A stretch of DNA of 64,000 nucleotides from positions 227,635 through 291,634 of the forward strand of contig DUBB01000007.1 in assembly GCA_012960535.1 (NCBI GenBank). Direction: 5' to 3'. The DNA is from Gammaproteobacteria bacterium (GTDB lineage: Bacteria > Pseudomonadota > Gammaproteobacteria > Pseudomonadales > Azotimanducaceae). The notes under the pieces are model-generated. The model made no database searches, was not told the DNA's origin, and worked only from the letters and a program-made list of their open reading frames with translations. The translations under genes were made by a program, and so were the position numbers. Below, one piece after another: positions 1 through 9,175 of the stretch. The first letter of the stretch is position 1, and each line of letters begins with the position of its first letter.

Positions 1-99
1 GGCCAACAAAACCCGCCAACTGCTAGGCCAATCATAATTCCAGCGTTGCATGGCTGGAAACCTTTGCTAATATGCGGAACGAAGAACAAGGAACATACC

Positions 100-1272
100 A
101 TGAACCTGATAAACGATATTGTCGCCCTGTCTGATGAGATGCAGCAATGGCGGAGACACATTCATGCCCACCCTGAACTCGCCTTTAATGAATACGATAC
201 AGCCAAGTTTGTGGCTGAAAAATTGCAACAGTTCGGCCTTGAAATTCACCAGGGTCTGGCTGGCACCGGCGTTGTCGGCAGCATAACCAGAGGTGGAAGC
301 AACCGGGCAATTGGCCTGCGAGCGGATTTAGATGCACTACCCATTGAAGAAACCAATCAATTCAATCACCGATCAAAAAATCCAGGCATCATGCATGCCT
401 GTGGCCATGATGGGCATACCTGCATGTTGCTGGGTGCGGCCAAACATCTCGCCCAGGCAGATAGCTTTGAAGGTACCGTCCATTTTATTTTCCAACCGGC
501 AGAAGAGAACGAAGGCGGCGCCCGCACCATGATCGAAGATGGTCTGTTTGAACGCTTTCCCGTGGAATCCGTCTTCGGCATGCACAACATCCCGGGCATG
601 GCAGTTGGCTCTTTTGCTATCAAACCCGGACCCATTATGGCAGCGTTTGATGTATTCGATATTAAGATAACGGGCACAGGCGGTCATGCTGCCATGCCTC
701 ACCTGGCAATCGATCCCATACTGGTCGGCACAAAAATAGTTGAAGCCTTCCAAACCATAGTCTCCAGGACTATTAACCCACAGGAACCCACTGTATTAAG
801 CGTAACTCAATTCCATGGTGGGGATGCCTACAATGTTATTCCCAATGATCTTGTCATATCAGGCTGTACTCGCTGCTTTTCTCAAAGCATTCAGGCACAA
901 CTTGAAAGCAGCATGAAAACGGTGGCCGAGGATATTGCCAAAGCCCACGGTGCTTGCGCCGAATTTCGCTACGAGCGACGTTATCCACCCACTATAAATT
1001 CCGAGCAGGAGGCTGAAACTGCACGCCAGGCCGCTGCGCAGGTTGTCGGCAGCAGTAACGTCCATGACCCTAGGCCGTCCATGGGCTCCGAGGATTTTGC
1101 TTACATGTTGCAGGCCAAACCAGGAAGCTACATCTGGATAGGTAATGGTGATGGTGAAGGATCATGCATGGTCCACAACCCCGGTTACGACTTCAATGAT
1201 GAAATTCTCCCTATTGGTGCCAGCTACTGGGTACAACTGGTCAACAACATCCTGCCCAGACTAAGCGCTTAG
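100..1272 (+). CDS. M20 family amidohydrolase (hippurate/IAA-amino acid hydrolase-like)
   Basis: Probably a cytoplasmic metal-dependent amidohydrolase that cleaves N-acyl amino acids or similar amides. The M20D signature HACGHDGH is at residues 99-106, followed by PAEEN at 133-137, the GMHN segment, the dimerisation-domain motif GTGGHAAMPH, and a C-terminal HNPGYDF at about 359. These supply the Cys, His and Glu metal ligands expected of the family. Length (390 aa) is typical. I take the ATG at 100 rather than the upstream in-frame ATG at 46, because an AAGGAA ribosome site lies just before it and the family starts there. A GTG-started hydrolase follows 12 bp downstream, suggesting co-transcription. 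The exact substrate cannot be told from sequence. Confidence 0.9.
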   Translation: MNLINDIVALSDEMQQWRRHIHAHPELAFNEYDTAKFVAEKLQQFGLEIHQGLAGTGVVGSITRGGSNRAIGLRADLDALPIEETNQFNHRSKNPGIMHACGHDGHTCMLLGAAKHLAQADSFEGTVHFIFQPAEENEGGARTMIEDGLFERFPVESVFGMHNIPGMAVGSFAIKPGPIMAAFDVFDIKITGTGGHAAMPHLAIDPILVGTKIVEAFQTIVSRTINPQEPTVLSVTQFHGGDAYNVIPNDLVISGCTRCFSQSIQAQLESSMKTVAEDIAKAHGACAEFRYERRYPPTINSEQEAETARQAAAQVVGSSNVHDPRPSMGSEDFAYMLQAKPGSYIWIGNGDGEGSCMVHNPGYDFNDEILPIGASYWVQLVNNILPRLSA

Positions 1273-1284
1273 TGGGTCAACACA

Positions 1285-2145
1285 GTGGCTTATATTGAAC
1301 ACCCTCTGGGCAGGGCCCATTACACTAAGAAAGGCCCCAACAAAGGCAAGCTTCCCGTTATCTGGTTACATGGTGGCCCAGGCGGGATGCACAAACCACA
1401 AGGCGAACAGTTTCGTCTGGCAACTGACCGTACGGTCTACAGCTATACCCAACTAGGCTCAGGTCGAAGCAGTGAAATACCACGCAGCAAGTGGAAAATT
1501 GCAACTTTTGCAAAAGAACTCAACTATCTGGTCACTGCCTGGGGATTATCGGATTTTCATCTCATGGGAGGGTCCTGGGGCAGCAGTCTTGCAATTGAAT
1601 ACTATCTCCGATACAAGGGCCGCGGGGTTAAGTCGCTGGTATTGCAGTCACCGCTGATATCCGCTTCTGACTGGCAGCAGGACGCTAACAGGCTAAAAAA
1701 GCAATTACCCGATGATGTACAGAAAGTCATTCGCTATTGTGAGGCCGTTAATGCAACCGATGCTAGGGTATATGAGCAAGCCGTGGATTTATATTACAGT
1801 CGACATGTATTGAGAAACGCTAAAAAAAGATTAGCCGCAAAAAAACGAAAAAACCCGAACGGTGCGGAAATTTACAAATACATGTGGGGTCCAAGCGAAT
1901 TCACAGCCACGGGTACCCTGAAAACATATAATCGGTCAAAGCGCTTAGGTGATATCCTGGTGCCTACCTTGATTGTCTGCGGTGAGCATGATGAGGCAAG
2001 CCCGGCAACGGGCCTGAAATACACGAAGCAGTTACAGCAGGGTAATTTTGCGTTGGTAAAAGGCGCCAGCCACTCTATATGGGACGAAAAACCTGCCAGA
2101 CTAGCCAGTATCATCAAGCGTTTTCTTAAAGCAGTTGAGACCTGA
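1285..2145 (+). CDS. Alpha/beta hydrolase, S33 prolyl aminopeptidase-like
   Basis: A serine hydrolase of the alpha/beta fold, closest in motif layout to the proline iminopeptidase (S33) group. The oxyanion motif HGGPGG sits near residue 29, the nucleophile elbow GGSWGSS places Ser97, the acid is probably Asp236 in GEHDEASP, and His263 lies in GASHSIW. All triad positions are present. The start is GTG at 1285, 12 bp after the upstream amidohydrolase stop, so the two probably form an operon. Together they could release amino acids from N-blocked or prolyl substrates, but that is inference. The middle of the protein is rich in lysine (about residues 170-195). A true aminopeptidase role is not assured; other S33-like esterases share these motifs. 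Confidence 0.8.
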   Translation: MAYIEHPLGRAHYTKKGPNKGKLPVIWLHGGPGGMHKPQGEQFRLATDRTVYSYTQLGSGRSSEIPRSKWKIATFAKELNYLVTAWGLSDFHLMGGSWGSSLAIEYYLRYKGRGVKSLVLQSPLISASDWQQDANRLKKQLPDDVQKVIRYCEAVNATDARVYEQAVDLYYSRHVLRNAKKRLAAKKRKNPNGAEIYKYMWGPSEFTATGTLKTYNRSKRLGDILVPTLIVCGEHDEASPATGLKYTKQLQQGNFALVKGASHSIWDEKPARLASIIKRFLKAVET

Positions 2146-2350
2146 GCCAGCTCAAACTGCTTTTGCTTTGTGACTCGTTAGAAAGTCATGGCCATCATGC
2201 AACACCGAGGCATAGTCAGTTATTTCCCCGCGCTACCCGCATATCCTCATGAATGAACCCACAGCACCTGTTCATTACCCTTTGCCTGCCACTCGACACA
2301 CTGACAGTTTCCCTCGTATAGTGCTCCTTAAAAGATAGGAATGAAGTAAA

Positions 2351-2899
2351 ATGAGACTAAACAAGCCAAGAATTTCACCGCTCGAGGAAGAAAACTGGAA
2401 CGAACAGCAAAAACAACTGCTGGCACCCCAGGCCATGCGCGGCAAGGTACAGAATATATTTCTAACCCTGGCTAATCACGAAAAACTGGCAAAACGCTGG
2501 ATGGTATTTGCAAATCATATATTGCACAAATCGAGCTTACAGCCACGGCATCGGGAAATTCTGATTTTAAGAATTGGCTGGTTATGTCAAGCCGGTTATG
2601 AATGGGGCCAGCATGTCCTCATAGGCAAGGCCTCAGGTTTAACCGATTCCGATATATCAGCCATCAAGGAAGGCCATCAAGCCAGCAACTGGGACCAAAT
2701 CGAGACGCTGCTGATCAAGGCTACCGACGAACTGCATCAAGACGCATTTGTATCAGATGCGACCTGGAATGGTCTTGAAAAAAGTTACTCACAAGAGCAG
2801 TTGATGGACCTTGTGTTCACCGTTGGACAATACAATCTGGTATCCATGGCACTCAACAGTTTTGGCGTTCAGGCAGAAGACGATCTGCCAGGATTCTAG
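2351..2899 (+). CDS. Carboxymuconolactone decarboxylase (AhpD-like) family protein
   Basis: A small all-helical protein of the CMD/AhpD family. The core runs from RHREILILRIGWLCQAGYEW through the YEWGQHV motif at residues 83-89. Family members act as gamma-carboxymuconolactone decarboxylases or as alkylhydroperoxidase-type proteins. This one has a single cysteine in the core rather than the CxxC pair of AhpD, which argues against a peroxidase role. Length (182 aa) fits the family subgroup often seen beside lipid or aromatic catabolism genes. An AGGAATGAAGTAAA stretch precedes the ATG. It stands alone; the next gene is convergent. The physiological reaction is unknown. Confidence 0.85.
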   Translation: MRLNKPRISPLEEENWNEQQKQLLAPQAMRGKVQNIFLTLANHEKLAKRWMVFANHILHKSSLQPRHREILILRIGWLCQAGYEWGQHVLIGKASGLTDSDISAIKEGHQASNWDQIETLLIKATDELHQDAFVSDATWNGLEKSYSQEQLMDLVFTVGQYNLVSMALNSFGVQAEDDLPGF

Positions 2900-2948
2900 C
2901 GCTCTGTGGTTCTCTCAGGATTCTGGCCAGTTTCAGCTGGGCCTATTA

Positions 2949-4016
2949 TTAAGGCTCTAAATCATCCAGATTAACTGTTTTATCAATCTGTGCCCAGGCT
3001 AATTTAGCCATGTTAAACGCACCCGCGCCTGCCGCTTCTGCGTGTTGACTTGCGGCTGTACCATCCTGAACCCGTCGGGCAATACCTTGAAGAATCGCTG
3101 CCATTTTGAACATATTAAAGGCGAGATAATAGTCCCAATTATCAATACCAGATCGTCCGGTTCGCTGACAGTAAGCCTCAACATAGGCTTCCTCGGAAGG
3201 AATTCCCAGTGCTTTCAAGTCAGTACCCCGCAAAGCGTCCCTGTAAGGGCGGCATAAATAGGCGAAATCTGCCAGTGGGCACCCCAACGTACTTAACTCC
3301 CAGTCCAGAATACCGATGACCTCTGCTTTTTCCTTATGCATCATCATATTAGCAATCTGTAAGTCTCCGTGTACCACGGTACAATCTGCGCTGACCGGAA
3401 TATTTTCCTGTAAATACTCGATCAATTGATCCATATAGGGATTGGTGGTTGTCTTAGTATATTCGTATTGTCCGCCCCAACGATTCAACTGGCGGGCAAT
3501 ATAATCTGAGTGTTTGCCATACTCAGATAAACCAACTGCTTCAAAATCCACCGAGTGAAGTTTTGCAACAGCGAGATTAGCAGCATCCCAGATATCACTC
3601 CGATCGGTTTTAGAATAGGGTCCATGGGTGCTGTCCCATATAACTCGACCATCCAGATATTCCATAATGTAAAACCAGGTGCCAATAACTGATTCATCAG
3701 TACACAAGGCATAAGTTCTCGCCGTTGGAACATCTGCATTCTGCAACGCGGTCAATACCCGATACTCCCGGTCCACGGCATGGGCAGATTTCAGCAGTTC
3801 TCCAGGTGGCTTTCGTCTGAGCACATACTGCTGATCGCGACCGGTCAGCAGGTAAGTCGGATTAGACTGCCCTCCGGCAAATTCCTCTACCGACAGGTTT
3901 CCACGAAAGCCGTCAACGTTAGCAGCCATATATTCAGTCAAGGCTGCTATATCTATCTCATGACGTTTCTGTACTGCTATGGTCCCTGTATTATCTTCAG
4001 ACTTGAAGTCGGTCAT
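2949..4016 (-). CDS. Phosphotransferase family protein (APH fold, ACAD10/11-like)
   Basis: A kinase-fold protein of the aminoglycoside phosphotransferase family. The catalytic loop HGDLQIAN begins at His216, and the metal-binding segment starts at Asp238 (DWELSTLGCPLADFAY). The N-lobe has the nucleotide-binding stretch VLRRKPPGELL. Bacterial members of this subgroup usually sit near acyl-CoA dehydrogenase genes and resemble the kinase domain of human ACAD10/11, which phosphorylates 4-hydroxyacyl-CoAs; antibiotic resistance is not implied. I choose the ATG at 4016 because an AGGAGA ribosome site lies 7 bases upstream; an upstream in-frame ATG at 4052 lacks one. The substrate in this organism is unproven, but a hydroxyacyl-CoA role suits the lipid-rich setting. 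Confidence 0.85.
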   Translation of the reverse strand: MTDFKSEDNTGTIAVQKRHEIDIAALTEYMAANVDGFRGNLSVEEFAGGQSNPTYLLTGRDQQYVLRRKPPGELLKSAHAVDREYRVLTALQNADVPTARTYALCTDESVIGTWFYIMEYLDGRVIWDSTHGPYSKTDRSDIWDAANLAVAKLHSVDFEAVGLSEYGKHSDYIARQLNRWGGQYEYTKTTTNPYMDQLIEYLQENIPVSADCTVVHGDLQIANMMMHKEKAEVIGILDWELSTLGCPLADFAYLCRPYRDALRGTDLKALGIPSEEAYVEAYCQRTGRSGIDNWDYYLAFNMFKMAAILQGIARRVQDGTAASQHAEAAGAGAFNMAKLAWAQIDKTVNLDDLEP

Positions 4017-4153
4017 AAATGCTTCTCCTGATTCATTTTCAGCGGATATCATCCATGTCAGATTATCATGTCGCAGCCTCCTACATCAGGGCTTTTGCGA
4101 GCGCTGTGTTATGGTTGCACATCCACCCATAGGATAACATCAGACTGGAAGGC

Positions 4154-5773
4154 ATGCTTTTGGACGCGAGCGAACAAAAACTACAGAATGAATTTAAGGT
4201 GGGTGGTCGATACGCCAAATATGTACTTGTTGTTCTGGTTATTGTCTACATCTTCAATTTCATCGACCGACAGATCCTGTCAATCCTTGCCGAAGACATC
4301 AAGGCAGACCTGGGTATTTCAGATGCCGAGATTGGATTTCTCTATGGCACTGCCTTTGCTGTTTTCTACGCTGTATTCGGGCTCCCCCTCGGTCGTCTTG
4401 CCGATACCTGGGTTAGAAAAAGCCTCATTTCCATCGGACTGCTGTTCTGGAGCGCAATGACGGCGCTTTCCGGAACTGCGCGCAGTTTTCAGACGCTAGC
4501 GATTTATCGAATAGGCGTGGGTATTGGTGAATCCAGCGCAACACCGGCTGCTTTTTCAATGCTTGCCGATTATTTCCCTCCTCAGTTAAGAACAACGGCA
4601 CTTTCAATTTACTCCAGTGGTGTTTATATCGGCTCAGGAATAGGTATCTTCCTCGGCGGCATCATCCTGGACAGCTGGCACAGCGCCTACCCGGACGCCC
4701 TGACTGCTCCCTTGGGTCTAAAAGGCTGGCATGTGGCTTTTTTTGCAGTGGGCCTACCCGGTATATTAATGGCAATCTGGGTTTGGACATTAAGAGAACC
4801 TATTCGGGGTCTGAGCGATGGGCTCATAACGCCGGCCCATCCTAATCCTTTTGCTGCCGCCGGGACTGAACTCACTGCAATGCTGCCTGGGCCTCATTTT
4901 TATCGATTGTGGCTTTTGGGTGGTGGCCTGAGGGCCCTGGTGATTAACCTCATCGCTCTGACTCTGATCTCTTCTCTGGCCATTTTCCTGTACCAGATCA
5001 CCGGCAACCCGATCCAGTGGACAGCGCTCGGTATTGGTGTGTTCGCTGCTTTTTCCTGGGCTCAATCACTTCGATTGCGTGATCCTCCTACGTTTCACCT
5101 GTTATTTAATACATTTACCCTGCGCTGCGCTGTCATCGGCTTCCCATCCATGGCTTTTATTACCTATGGCATCGGTTTCTGGTCTCCACCATTTTTTCAG
5201 CGAGTACATGAAGTCAGTGCTTCAGAAACTGGAACCATCCTGGGTCTGACTGCGGCTATCGGTGGATGGAGCGGTGTCACCCTTGGAGGCGTACTTGCCG
5301 ACAAGCTCCGTGGCTGGTCACCGAGAGCCAAACTCTACGTCAGCCTGGCTTCCGTTGTTCTATCTGCTCCCACAGCACTGGCCTTACTGACAACAGATGA
5401 CCTGACCACCGCATACTGGCTTAATGCCGTATTTGCGGTCACCTCACCCATGTGGGTAGGACCCGCAGCGGCGACGGTTAATGAACTTGTGTTACCCCGC
5501 ATGAGAGCGATTGCATCAGCTTTCTATCTAATGATGGTCACCTTCATAGGGCTTGCTCTCGGGCCATTTACTATGGGGAAAATTAGCGATTACCTTTATG
5601 CCGGTGGCTTATCCACGGATAAAGCGCTGACCCAGGGAATGACCTGGGGGTTATCCATGTATGGCCTGGCCGCAGGTTGCATGCTACTGGCGATGCTAAG
5701 GGTAAGCGAGGATCAGAAAACAGTAGCAAGTCGCGCTGAACAATACGGCGAACCCGTTGGGATCAATACCTGA
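4154..5773 (+). CDS. MFS transporter, spinster-like, enlarged
   Basis: An integral inner-membrane carrier of the major facilitator superfamily. The first transmembrane segment begins at about residue 17, followed by FNFIDRQILSILAEDIKADL and the loop 2-3 motif GLPLGRLADTWVRKS, both typical of the spinster/hexuronate-like branch. At 539 aa it is longer than the usual 400-450. The extra length is a central block (about residues 225-310) with two additional hydrophobic segments between the two six-helix halves. A GGAAGG ribosome site precedes the ATG. It is divergent from the phosphotransferase at 2949-4016, so the 137-bp gap may hold both promoters. Substrate unknown; organic anion or lipid-like molecules are plausible. 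Confidence 0.85.
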   Translation: MLLDASEQKLQNEFKVGGRYAKYVLVVLVIVYIFNFIDRQILSILAEDIKADLGISDAEIGFLYGTAFAVFYAVFGLPLGRLADTWVRKSLISIGLLFWSAMTALSGTARSFQTLAIYRIGVGIGESSATPAAFSMLADYFPPQLRTTALSIYSSGVYIGSGIGIFLGGIILDSWHSAYPDALTAPLGLKGWHVAFFAVGLPGILMAIWVWTLREPIRGLSDGLITPAHPNPFAAAGTELTAMLPGPHFYRLWLLGGGLRALVINLIALTLISSLAIFLYQITGNPIQWTALGIGVFAAFSWAQSLRLRDPPTFHLLFNTFTLRCAVIGFPSMAFITYGIGFWSPPFFQRVHEVSASETGTILGLTAAIGGWSGVTLGGVLADKLRGWSPRAKLYVSLASVVLSAPTALALLTTDDLTTAYWLNAVFAVTSPMWVGPAAATVNELVLPRMRAIASAFYLMMVTFIGLALGPFTMGKISDYLYAGGLSTDKALTQGMTWGLSMYGLAAGCMLLAMLRVSEDQKTVASRAEQYGEPVGINT

Positions 5774-5782
5774 AAACCAGAT

Positions 5783-5806
5783 AATCAGGCTGGACGGGAC
5801 CTGATT
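5783..5806. terminator. Candidate bidirectional hairpin between convergent genes
   Basis: The arms AATCAGG (5783-5789) and CCTGATT (5800-5806) pair perfectly over 7 bp with a 10-nt loop, and AGAT/ATCT can extend the stem. It sits between two convergent genes, where a shared terminator is expected. There is no T-run on either side, so it is not a classic intrinsic terminator. Confidence 0.3.
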
Positions 5807-5818
5807 CAGGTTATCTAA

Positions 5819-6835
5819 TTACTCAACCTGCCAGGTATGTCCTTCCCTCAGAAGTAAATTCAGATCCGCAATGCCTTTCTTTGCCCGAACTGTACTAATC
5901 TGTTGATAGACTGAATCTACATACGATTGTTCGGGCCGACAGAACAGAACCCCTATAGCTTCTGGGAAATCTGGGGTTTTCAGCTCTGCAAGCATCTGAG
6001 CAAGGGGTTTACTGGTCTCATCGTGAACCATTATATCGTTCTCAGTGACACCATCCTCGCCCAACGTTACCACTTCGAAGCTCAGCGTCCGGGCATTAAG
6101 GCGCAGGCCTTTCTGCCTGTCAGCACCAAACAGCAATGGTTTACCATGTTCAACTACCAACCGGGTTTCTGCAGCTGTCTTCTTGTCCTTAACATAGTCA
6201 AAAATGCCATCATTGTAGACGGGACAATTCTGGTAGATCTCTATGAAAGAGGCGCCTTTGTGCTCATGCGCTCGCCTTAATAGCGGTGTCATATGCTTGG
6301 TATCCGTGTCAATCGTTCGGGCGACAAAACGGGCCCCGGCTCCCAGGGCAAATAAGCACGGATTTAAAGGCATATCCACGGACCCATCAGGTGTGGAAGG
6401 CGATCGGGTACCCAGTTGTGAAGTCGGCGAGTACTGCCCTTTAGTCAAGCCATAAATTTCGTTATTAAACAGTAAAATCTGTAAATCAACATTTCTACGC
6501 AGGACATGCAACATATGATTGCCGCCTATACTCAGCCCATCTCCATCACCGGTTACTAACCAGACATCCAGCTCCGGATTAGCCAGTTTTACCCCAGTGG
6601 CAATGGCCGGCGCCCTGCCATGAATAGTATGAAAACCATAGGTATTCATGTAATAGGGAAACCTGGAAGAGCAGCCAATTCCAGAAACAAAAACGGTATT
6701 TTCTCTGGTTACGCCGAGTTCGGGCATCAGCCTCTGCACGCATTTCAAAATCGCATAGTCACCACAACCTGGGCACCACCTGACTTCCTGATCAGTAGCG
6801 AAATCCTTCAGCGTTAATTTTTCCGGCGCATTCAT
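5819..6835 (-). CDS. korB: 2-oxoacid:ferredoxin oxidoreductase, beta subunit
   Basis: Thiamine-diphosphate-binding beta subunit of a 2-oxoacid (probably 2-oxoglutarate) ferredoxin oxidoreductase. The enzyme oxidatively decarboxylates the 2-oxoacid to its acyl-CoA and passes electrons to ferredoxin. The motif WCPGCGDY is at residues 20-27, the ThDP/Mg2+ motif GDGDG at 96-100 with the following NNEIYGLTKGQYSPTS. Length (338 aa) is typical of KorB. Its ATG directly follows the stop codon of the alpha subunit with no spacer, and a GGGAGGAG ribosome site lies at the end of that gene, so translation is probably coupled. No ferredoxin gene lies beside it. Pyruvate cannot be excluded as substrate. 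Confidence 0.9.
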   Translation of the reverse strand: MNAPEKLTLKDFATDQEVRWCPGCGDYAILKCVQRLMPELGVTRENTVFVSGIGCSSRFPYYMNTYGFHTIHGRAPAIATGVKLANPELDVWLVTGDGDGLSIGGNHMLHVLRRNVDLQILLFNNEIYGLTKGQYSPTSQLGTRSPSTPDGSVDMPLNPCLFALGAGARFVARTIDTDTKHMTPLLRRAHEHKGASFIEIYQNCPVYNDGIFDYVKDKKTAAETRLVVEHGKPLLFGADRQKGLRLNARTLSFEVVTLGEDGVTENDIMVHDETSKPLAQMLAELKTPDFPEAIGVLFCRPEQSYVDSVYQQISTVRAKKGIADLNLLLREGHTWQVE

Positions 6836-8707
6836 TTAATCTCCTCCCAGCAGGGAATGGATTGCATCCACGATTTCTCTGATTTTGAAAGGCTGCCCAG
6901 AGGTCTTATTAAGCTGTTGCATCTCGATCAAAAATTTTGACTTTAATACCTCTACCAACTGCCCGGTATTCATCTCCGTCACCAGGACCTTTTCGTAACC
7001 TTTCAATAATTCACCCAGGTTGGCGGGAAACGGCAGCAGATATCTGATATGGATATGGCTTACATCTGAACCACTTGCTCGGCACTGTTTTACTGCCTGA
7101 TGTATGGCACCAAAGGTAGAACCCCAGCCGACCACCACCAATTCTCCCTGAGTACTGCCCAGACTGACTGCCTGCTCAGGTATAAAGCGATCAATGCCAT
7201 CAATTTTTGCTTTCCGAATAGCCGTCATTTTCTGATGATTATCTGAATCATAAGAAATATCACCTGTTTCAAAATCTTTCTCAATCCCGCCTATGCGATG
7301 CTCAAGTCCGGGCGTACCGGGCTTCGCCCAGACCCGCGCCAGGGTATCTTCATCCCTGTTAGCGGGAGAAAACCCTTCGGGATTGGTTTCATGGACGACA
7401 TGAAAGTCCTGGTAATCATTCAAATCCGGTATGATCCAGGGTCCTGACGCGTTCGCCAGGTAACCATCGCTAAGTAACAGTACAGGTGTGCTAAATTTCG
7501 TTGCCAGACGAACAGCTTCAATTGCCACATCAAAACAATCACCCGGCGTAGACGAAGCCAGCACGGGTAAAGTCGTATCGGCATGCCGTCCGTATAGGGC
7601 CTGATTTAAATCTGATTGCTCGGTTTTAGTGGGCAGGCCCGTGGACGGTCCGCCACGTTGCGTATTAACAACCACCAGGGGTAATTCTGTAGCACAAGCC
7701 AGAGAAATCGCTTCCCCTTTTAGTGAAATACCTGGACCAGAGCTAGAGGTAATACCCAGAGAGCCTGCAAAGGAAGCACCGATTGCGGCACACACAGCTG
7801 CAATTTCATCTTCAGCCTGAAAAGTTACGATATCAAACTCTTTGTGTGCAGATAAGGTGTGCAAAAGCGACGACGCCGGCGTGATCGGGTATGAAGCAAA
7901 GGTTAATGGGATATTGGCAAGTTGGCCCCCGGCAATTAATCCTAAGGCCAGCGCTTCAGAGCCCGTGGTATTTTTATACAGACCAGGCAAAACGTCTGCT
8001 TTTTGAATCTTATAAACTTCGATTCCTGATGGTAGTTCAGCGGTTTCTGCAAAGCTATTGCCTGCATTCAAAGCAGCGATATTAGCTTTAGCAATATCTT
8101 GCTTCACAGCAAATTTTGCGTTCAGGTTGTCAATGGTGGTCTGCTTATCGCGATCAAACAGCCACATGACAAGACCCAGGGTCCACATATTTTTACAGCG
8201 TACTGCAAATTTGTGTGAGAGCCCAAAAGGCTCGACCGCTGCAATAACCTGTTTGGTAATATCAATGCTTATCAATCGATAGGCATCCAGGCTACCATCT
8301 TCAAGCGGATTAGTGGTGTATCCCGCCCTGGCTAGGTTTCTATTGGTAAATGCATCCTTATCAGCAATGATTAAGCCGCCTTCCAGCAAATCCTTTAGGT
8401 TAGTTATAAGAGCCGCGGGATTCATTACCACCAGAACATCTAGATCATCGCCGGCAGTAGTTACTTCATCTGCACCAAAATAGATCTGAAAAGCCGACAC
8501 ACCAAAAGTCGCTCCCGCAGGCGCTCTAATTTCAGCAGGGAAATCGGGAAAAGTCGCCAGGTCATTACCATACAGTGCCGTTGCCTGCGTAAAATTGCTA
8601 CCTGTTAATTGCATCCCATCACCAGAGTCACCGGCAAATCGGACCACCGCTGACGAAGAATCAGGGGTAGGATCCTCTCGAACCGGAATACTCTCAACAA
8701 CTGACAT
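6836..8707 (-). CDS. korA: 2-oxoacid:ferredoxin oxidoreductase, fused gamma-alpha subunit
   Basis: Partner of the beta subunit just downstream. The N-terminal part (residues about 20-200) is the gamma domain, recognisable from VRFAGDSGDGMQ (22-33). It is fused to the alpha/pyrimidine domain, which begins near residue 255 and carries SYPITPASSLLHTL at about 268-281. The C-terminal third is the transketolase-like domain. The fused layout and 623 aa length are those of KorA-type aerobic 2-oxoglutarate:ferredoxin oxidoreductases. A GAGGAA ribosome site precedes the ATG. Upstream lies a 468-bp gene-free stretch that probably contains the operon promoter. In an aerobe the complex may replace or supplement 2-oxoglutarate dehydrogenase; which one this organism relies on cannot be seen here. 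Confidence 0.9.
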   Translation of the reverse strand: MSVVESIPVREDPTPDSSSAVVRFAGDSGDGMQLTGSNFTQATALYGNDLATFPDFPAEIRAPAGATFGVSAFQIYFGADEVTTAGDDLDVLVVMNPAALITNLKDLLEGGLIIADKDAFTNRNLARAGYTTNPLEDGSLDAYRLISIDITKQVIAAVEPFGLSHKFAVRCKNMWTLGLVMWLFDRDKQTTIDNLNAKFAVKQDIAKANIAALNAGNSFAETAELPSGIEVYKIQKADVLPGLYKNTTGSEALALGLIAGGQLANIPLTFASYPITPASSLLHTLSAHKEFDIVTFQAEDEIAAVCAAIGASFAGSLGITSSSGPGISLKGEAISLACATELPLVVVNTQRGGPSTGLPTKTEQSDLNQALYGRHADTTLPVLASSTPGDCFDVAIEAVRLATKFSTPVLLLSDGYLANASGPWIIPDLNDYQDFHVVHETNPEGFSPANRDEDTLARVWAKPGTPGLEHRIGGIEKDFETGDISYDSDNHQKMTAIRKAKIDGIDRFIPEQAVSLGSTQGELVVVGWGSTFGAIHQAVKQCRASGSDVSHIHIRYLLPFPANLGELLKGYEKVLVTEMNTGQLVEVLKSKFLIEMQQLNKTSGQPFKIREIVDAIHSLLGGD

Positions 8708-9175
8708 AACATTCCTCTTCTAAATTTTCTCAGGCACAGACAATATTCTACTGGAGCAAAGCCAACTATGGGGAAAAAAGCGAATTCGGTGCATCAGAAA
8801 TCGATTTTGAATTTGGCTTAACTACCAGGGCGCTCCCCGTTTTCTAACTTATAAAATCGTTAGTTTTTACTTCCAAGATTTACAATAAACTATGGCTGGT
8901 AGCTCGTGCTATGACCGGTTGCAGAACTAGCAGAGTTCAGATGGATTCTTGTCCCTTTCTTCCTCTTTTTGGAAAGCTTCAGCAGTTTTTTACAAAGCCT
9001 CAGCATTAGGATCCTCACGCGCGAGTATAGCCGAGGAAATAAGGCTTTAACAGTGATTCTATGTAAGAATTTATCTTGGATTTCAAAAAGAGTGGTAACG
9101 GCACAGGCCTGCCATTATTCAAGGTCTGTCCCCTGCAGCAACGAACCTATCCTATCCAACTGGATTGACCCGCAA
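8708..9175. other. Gene-free stretch upstream of korA
   Basis: This 468-bp gap separates the korAB operon from the ThDP enzyme gene, both on the minus strand. It probably holds the korA promoter and the 3' region of the ThDP enzyme gene. I found no convincing coding frame, RNA, strong hairpin or repeat. The part at about 8830-8900 is AT-rich. Confidence 0.5.

Noticed and set aside
2949-4016. Aminoglycoside resistance gene
   Set aside because: The APH fold is shared, but the sequence pattern is that of the acyl-CoA-associated phosphotransferase group, not of known resistance enzymes.
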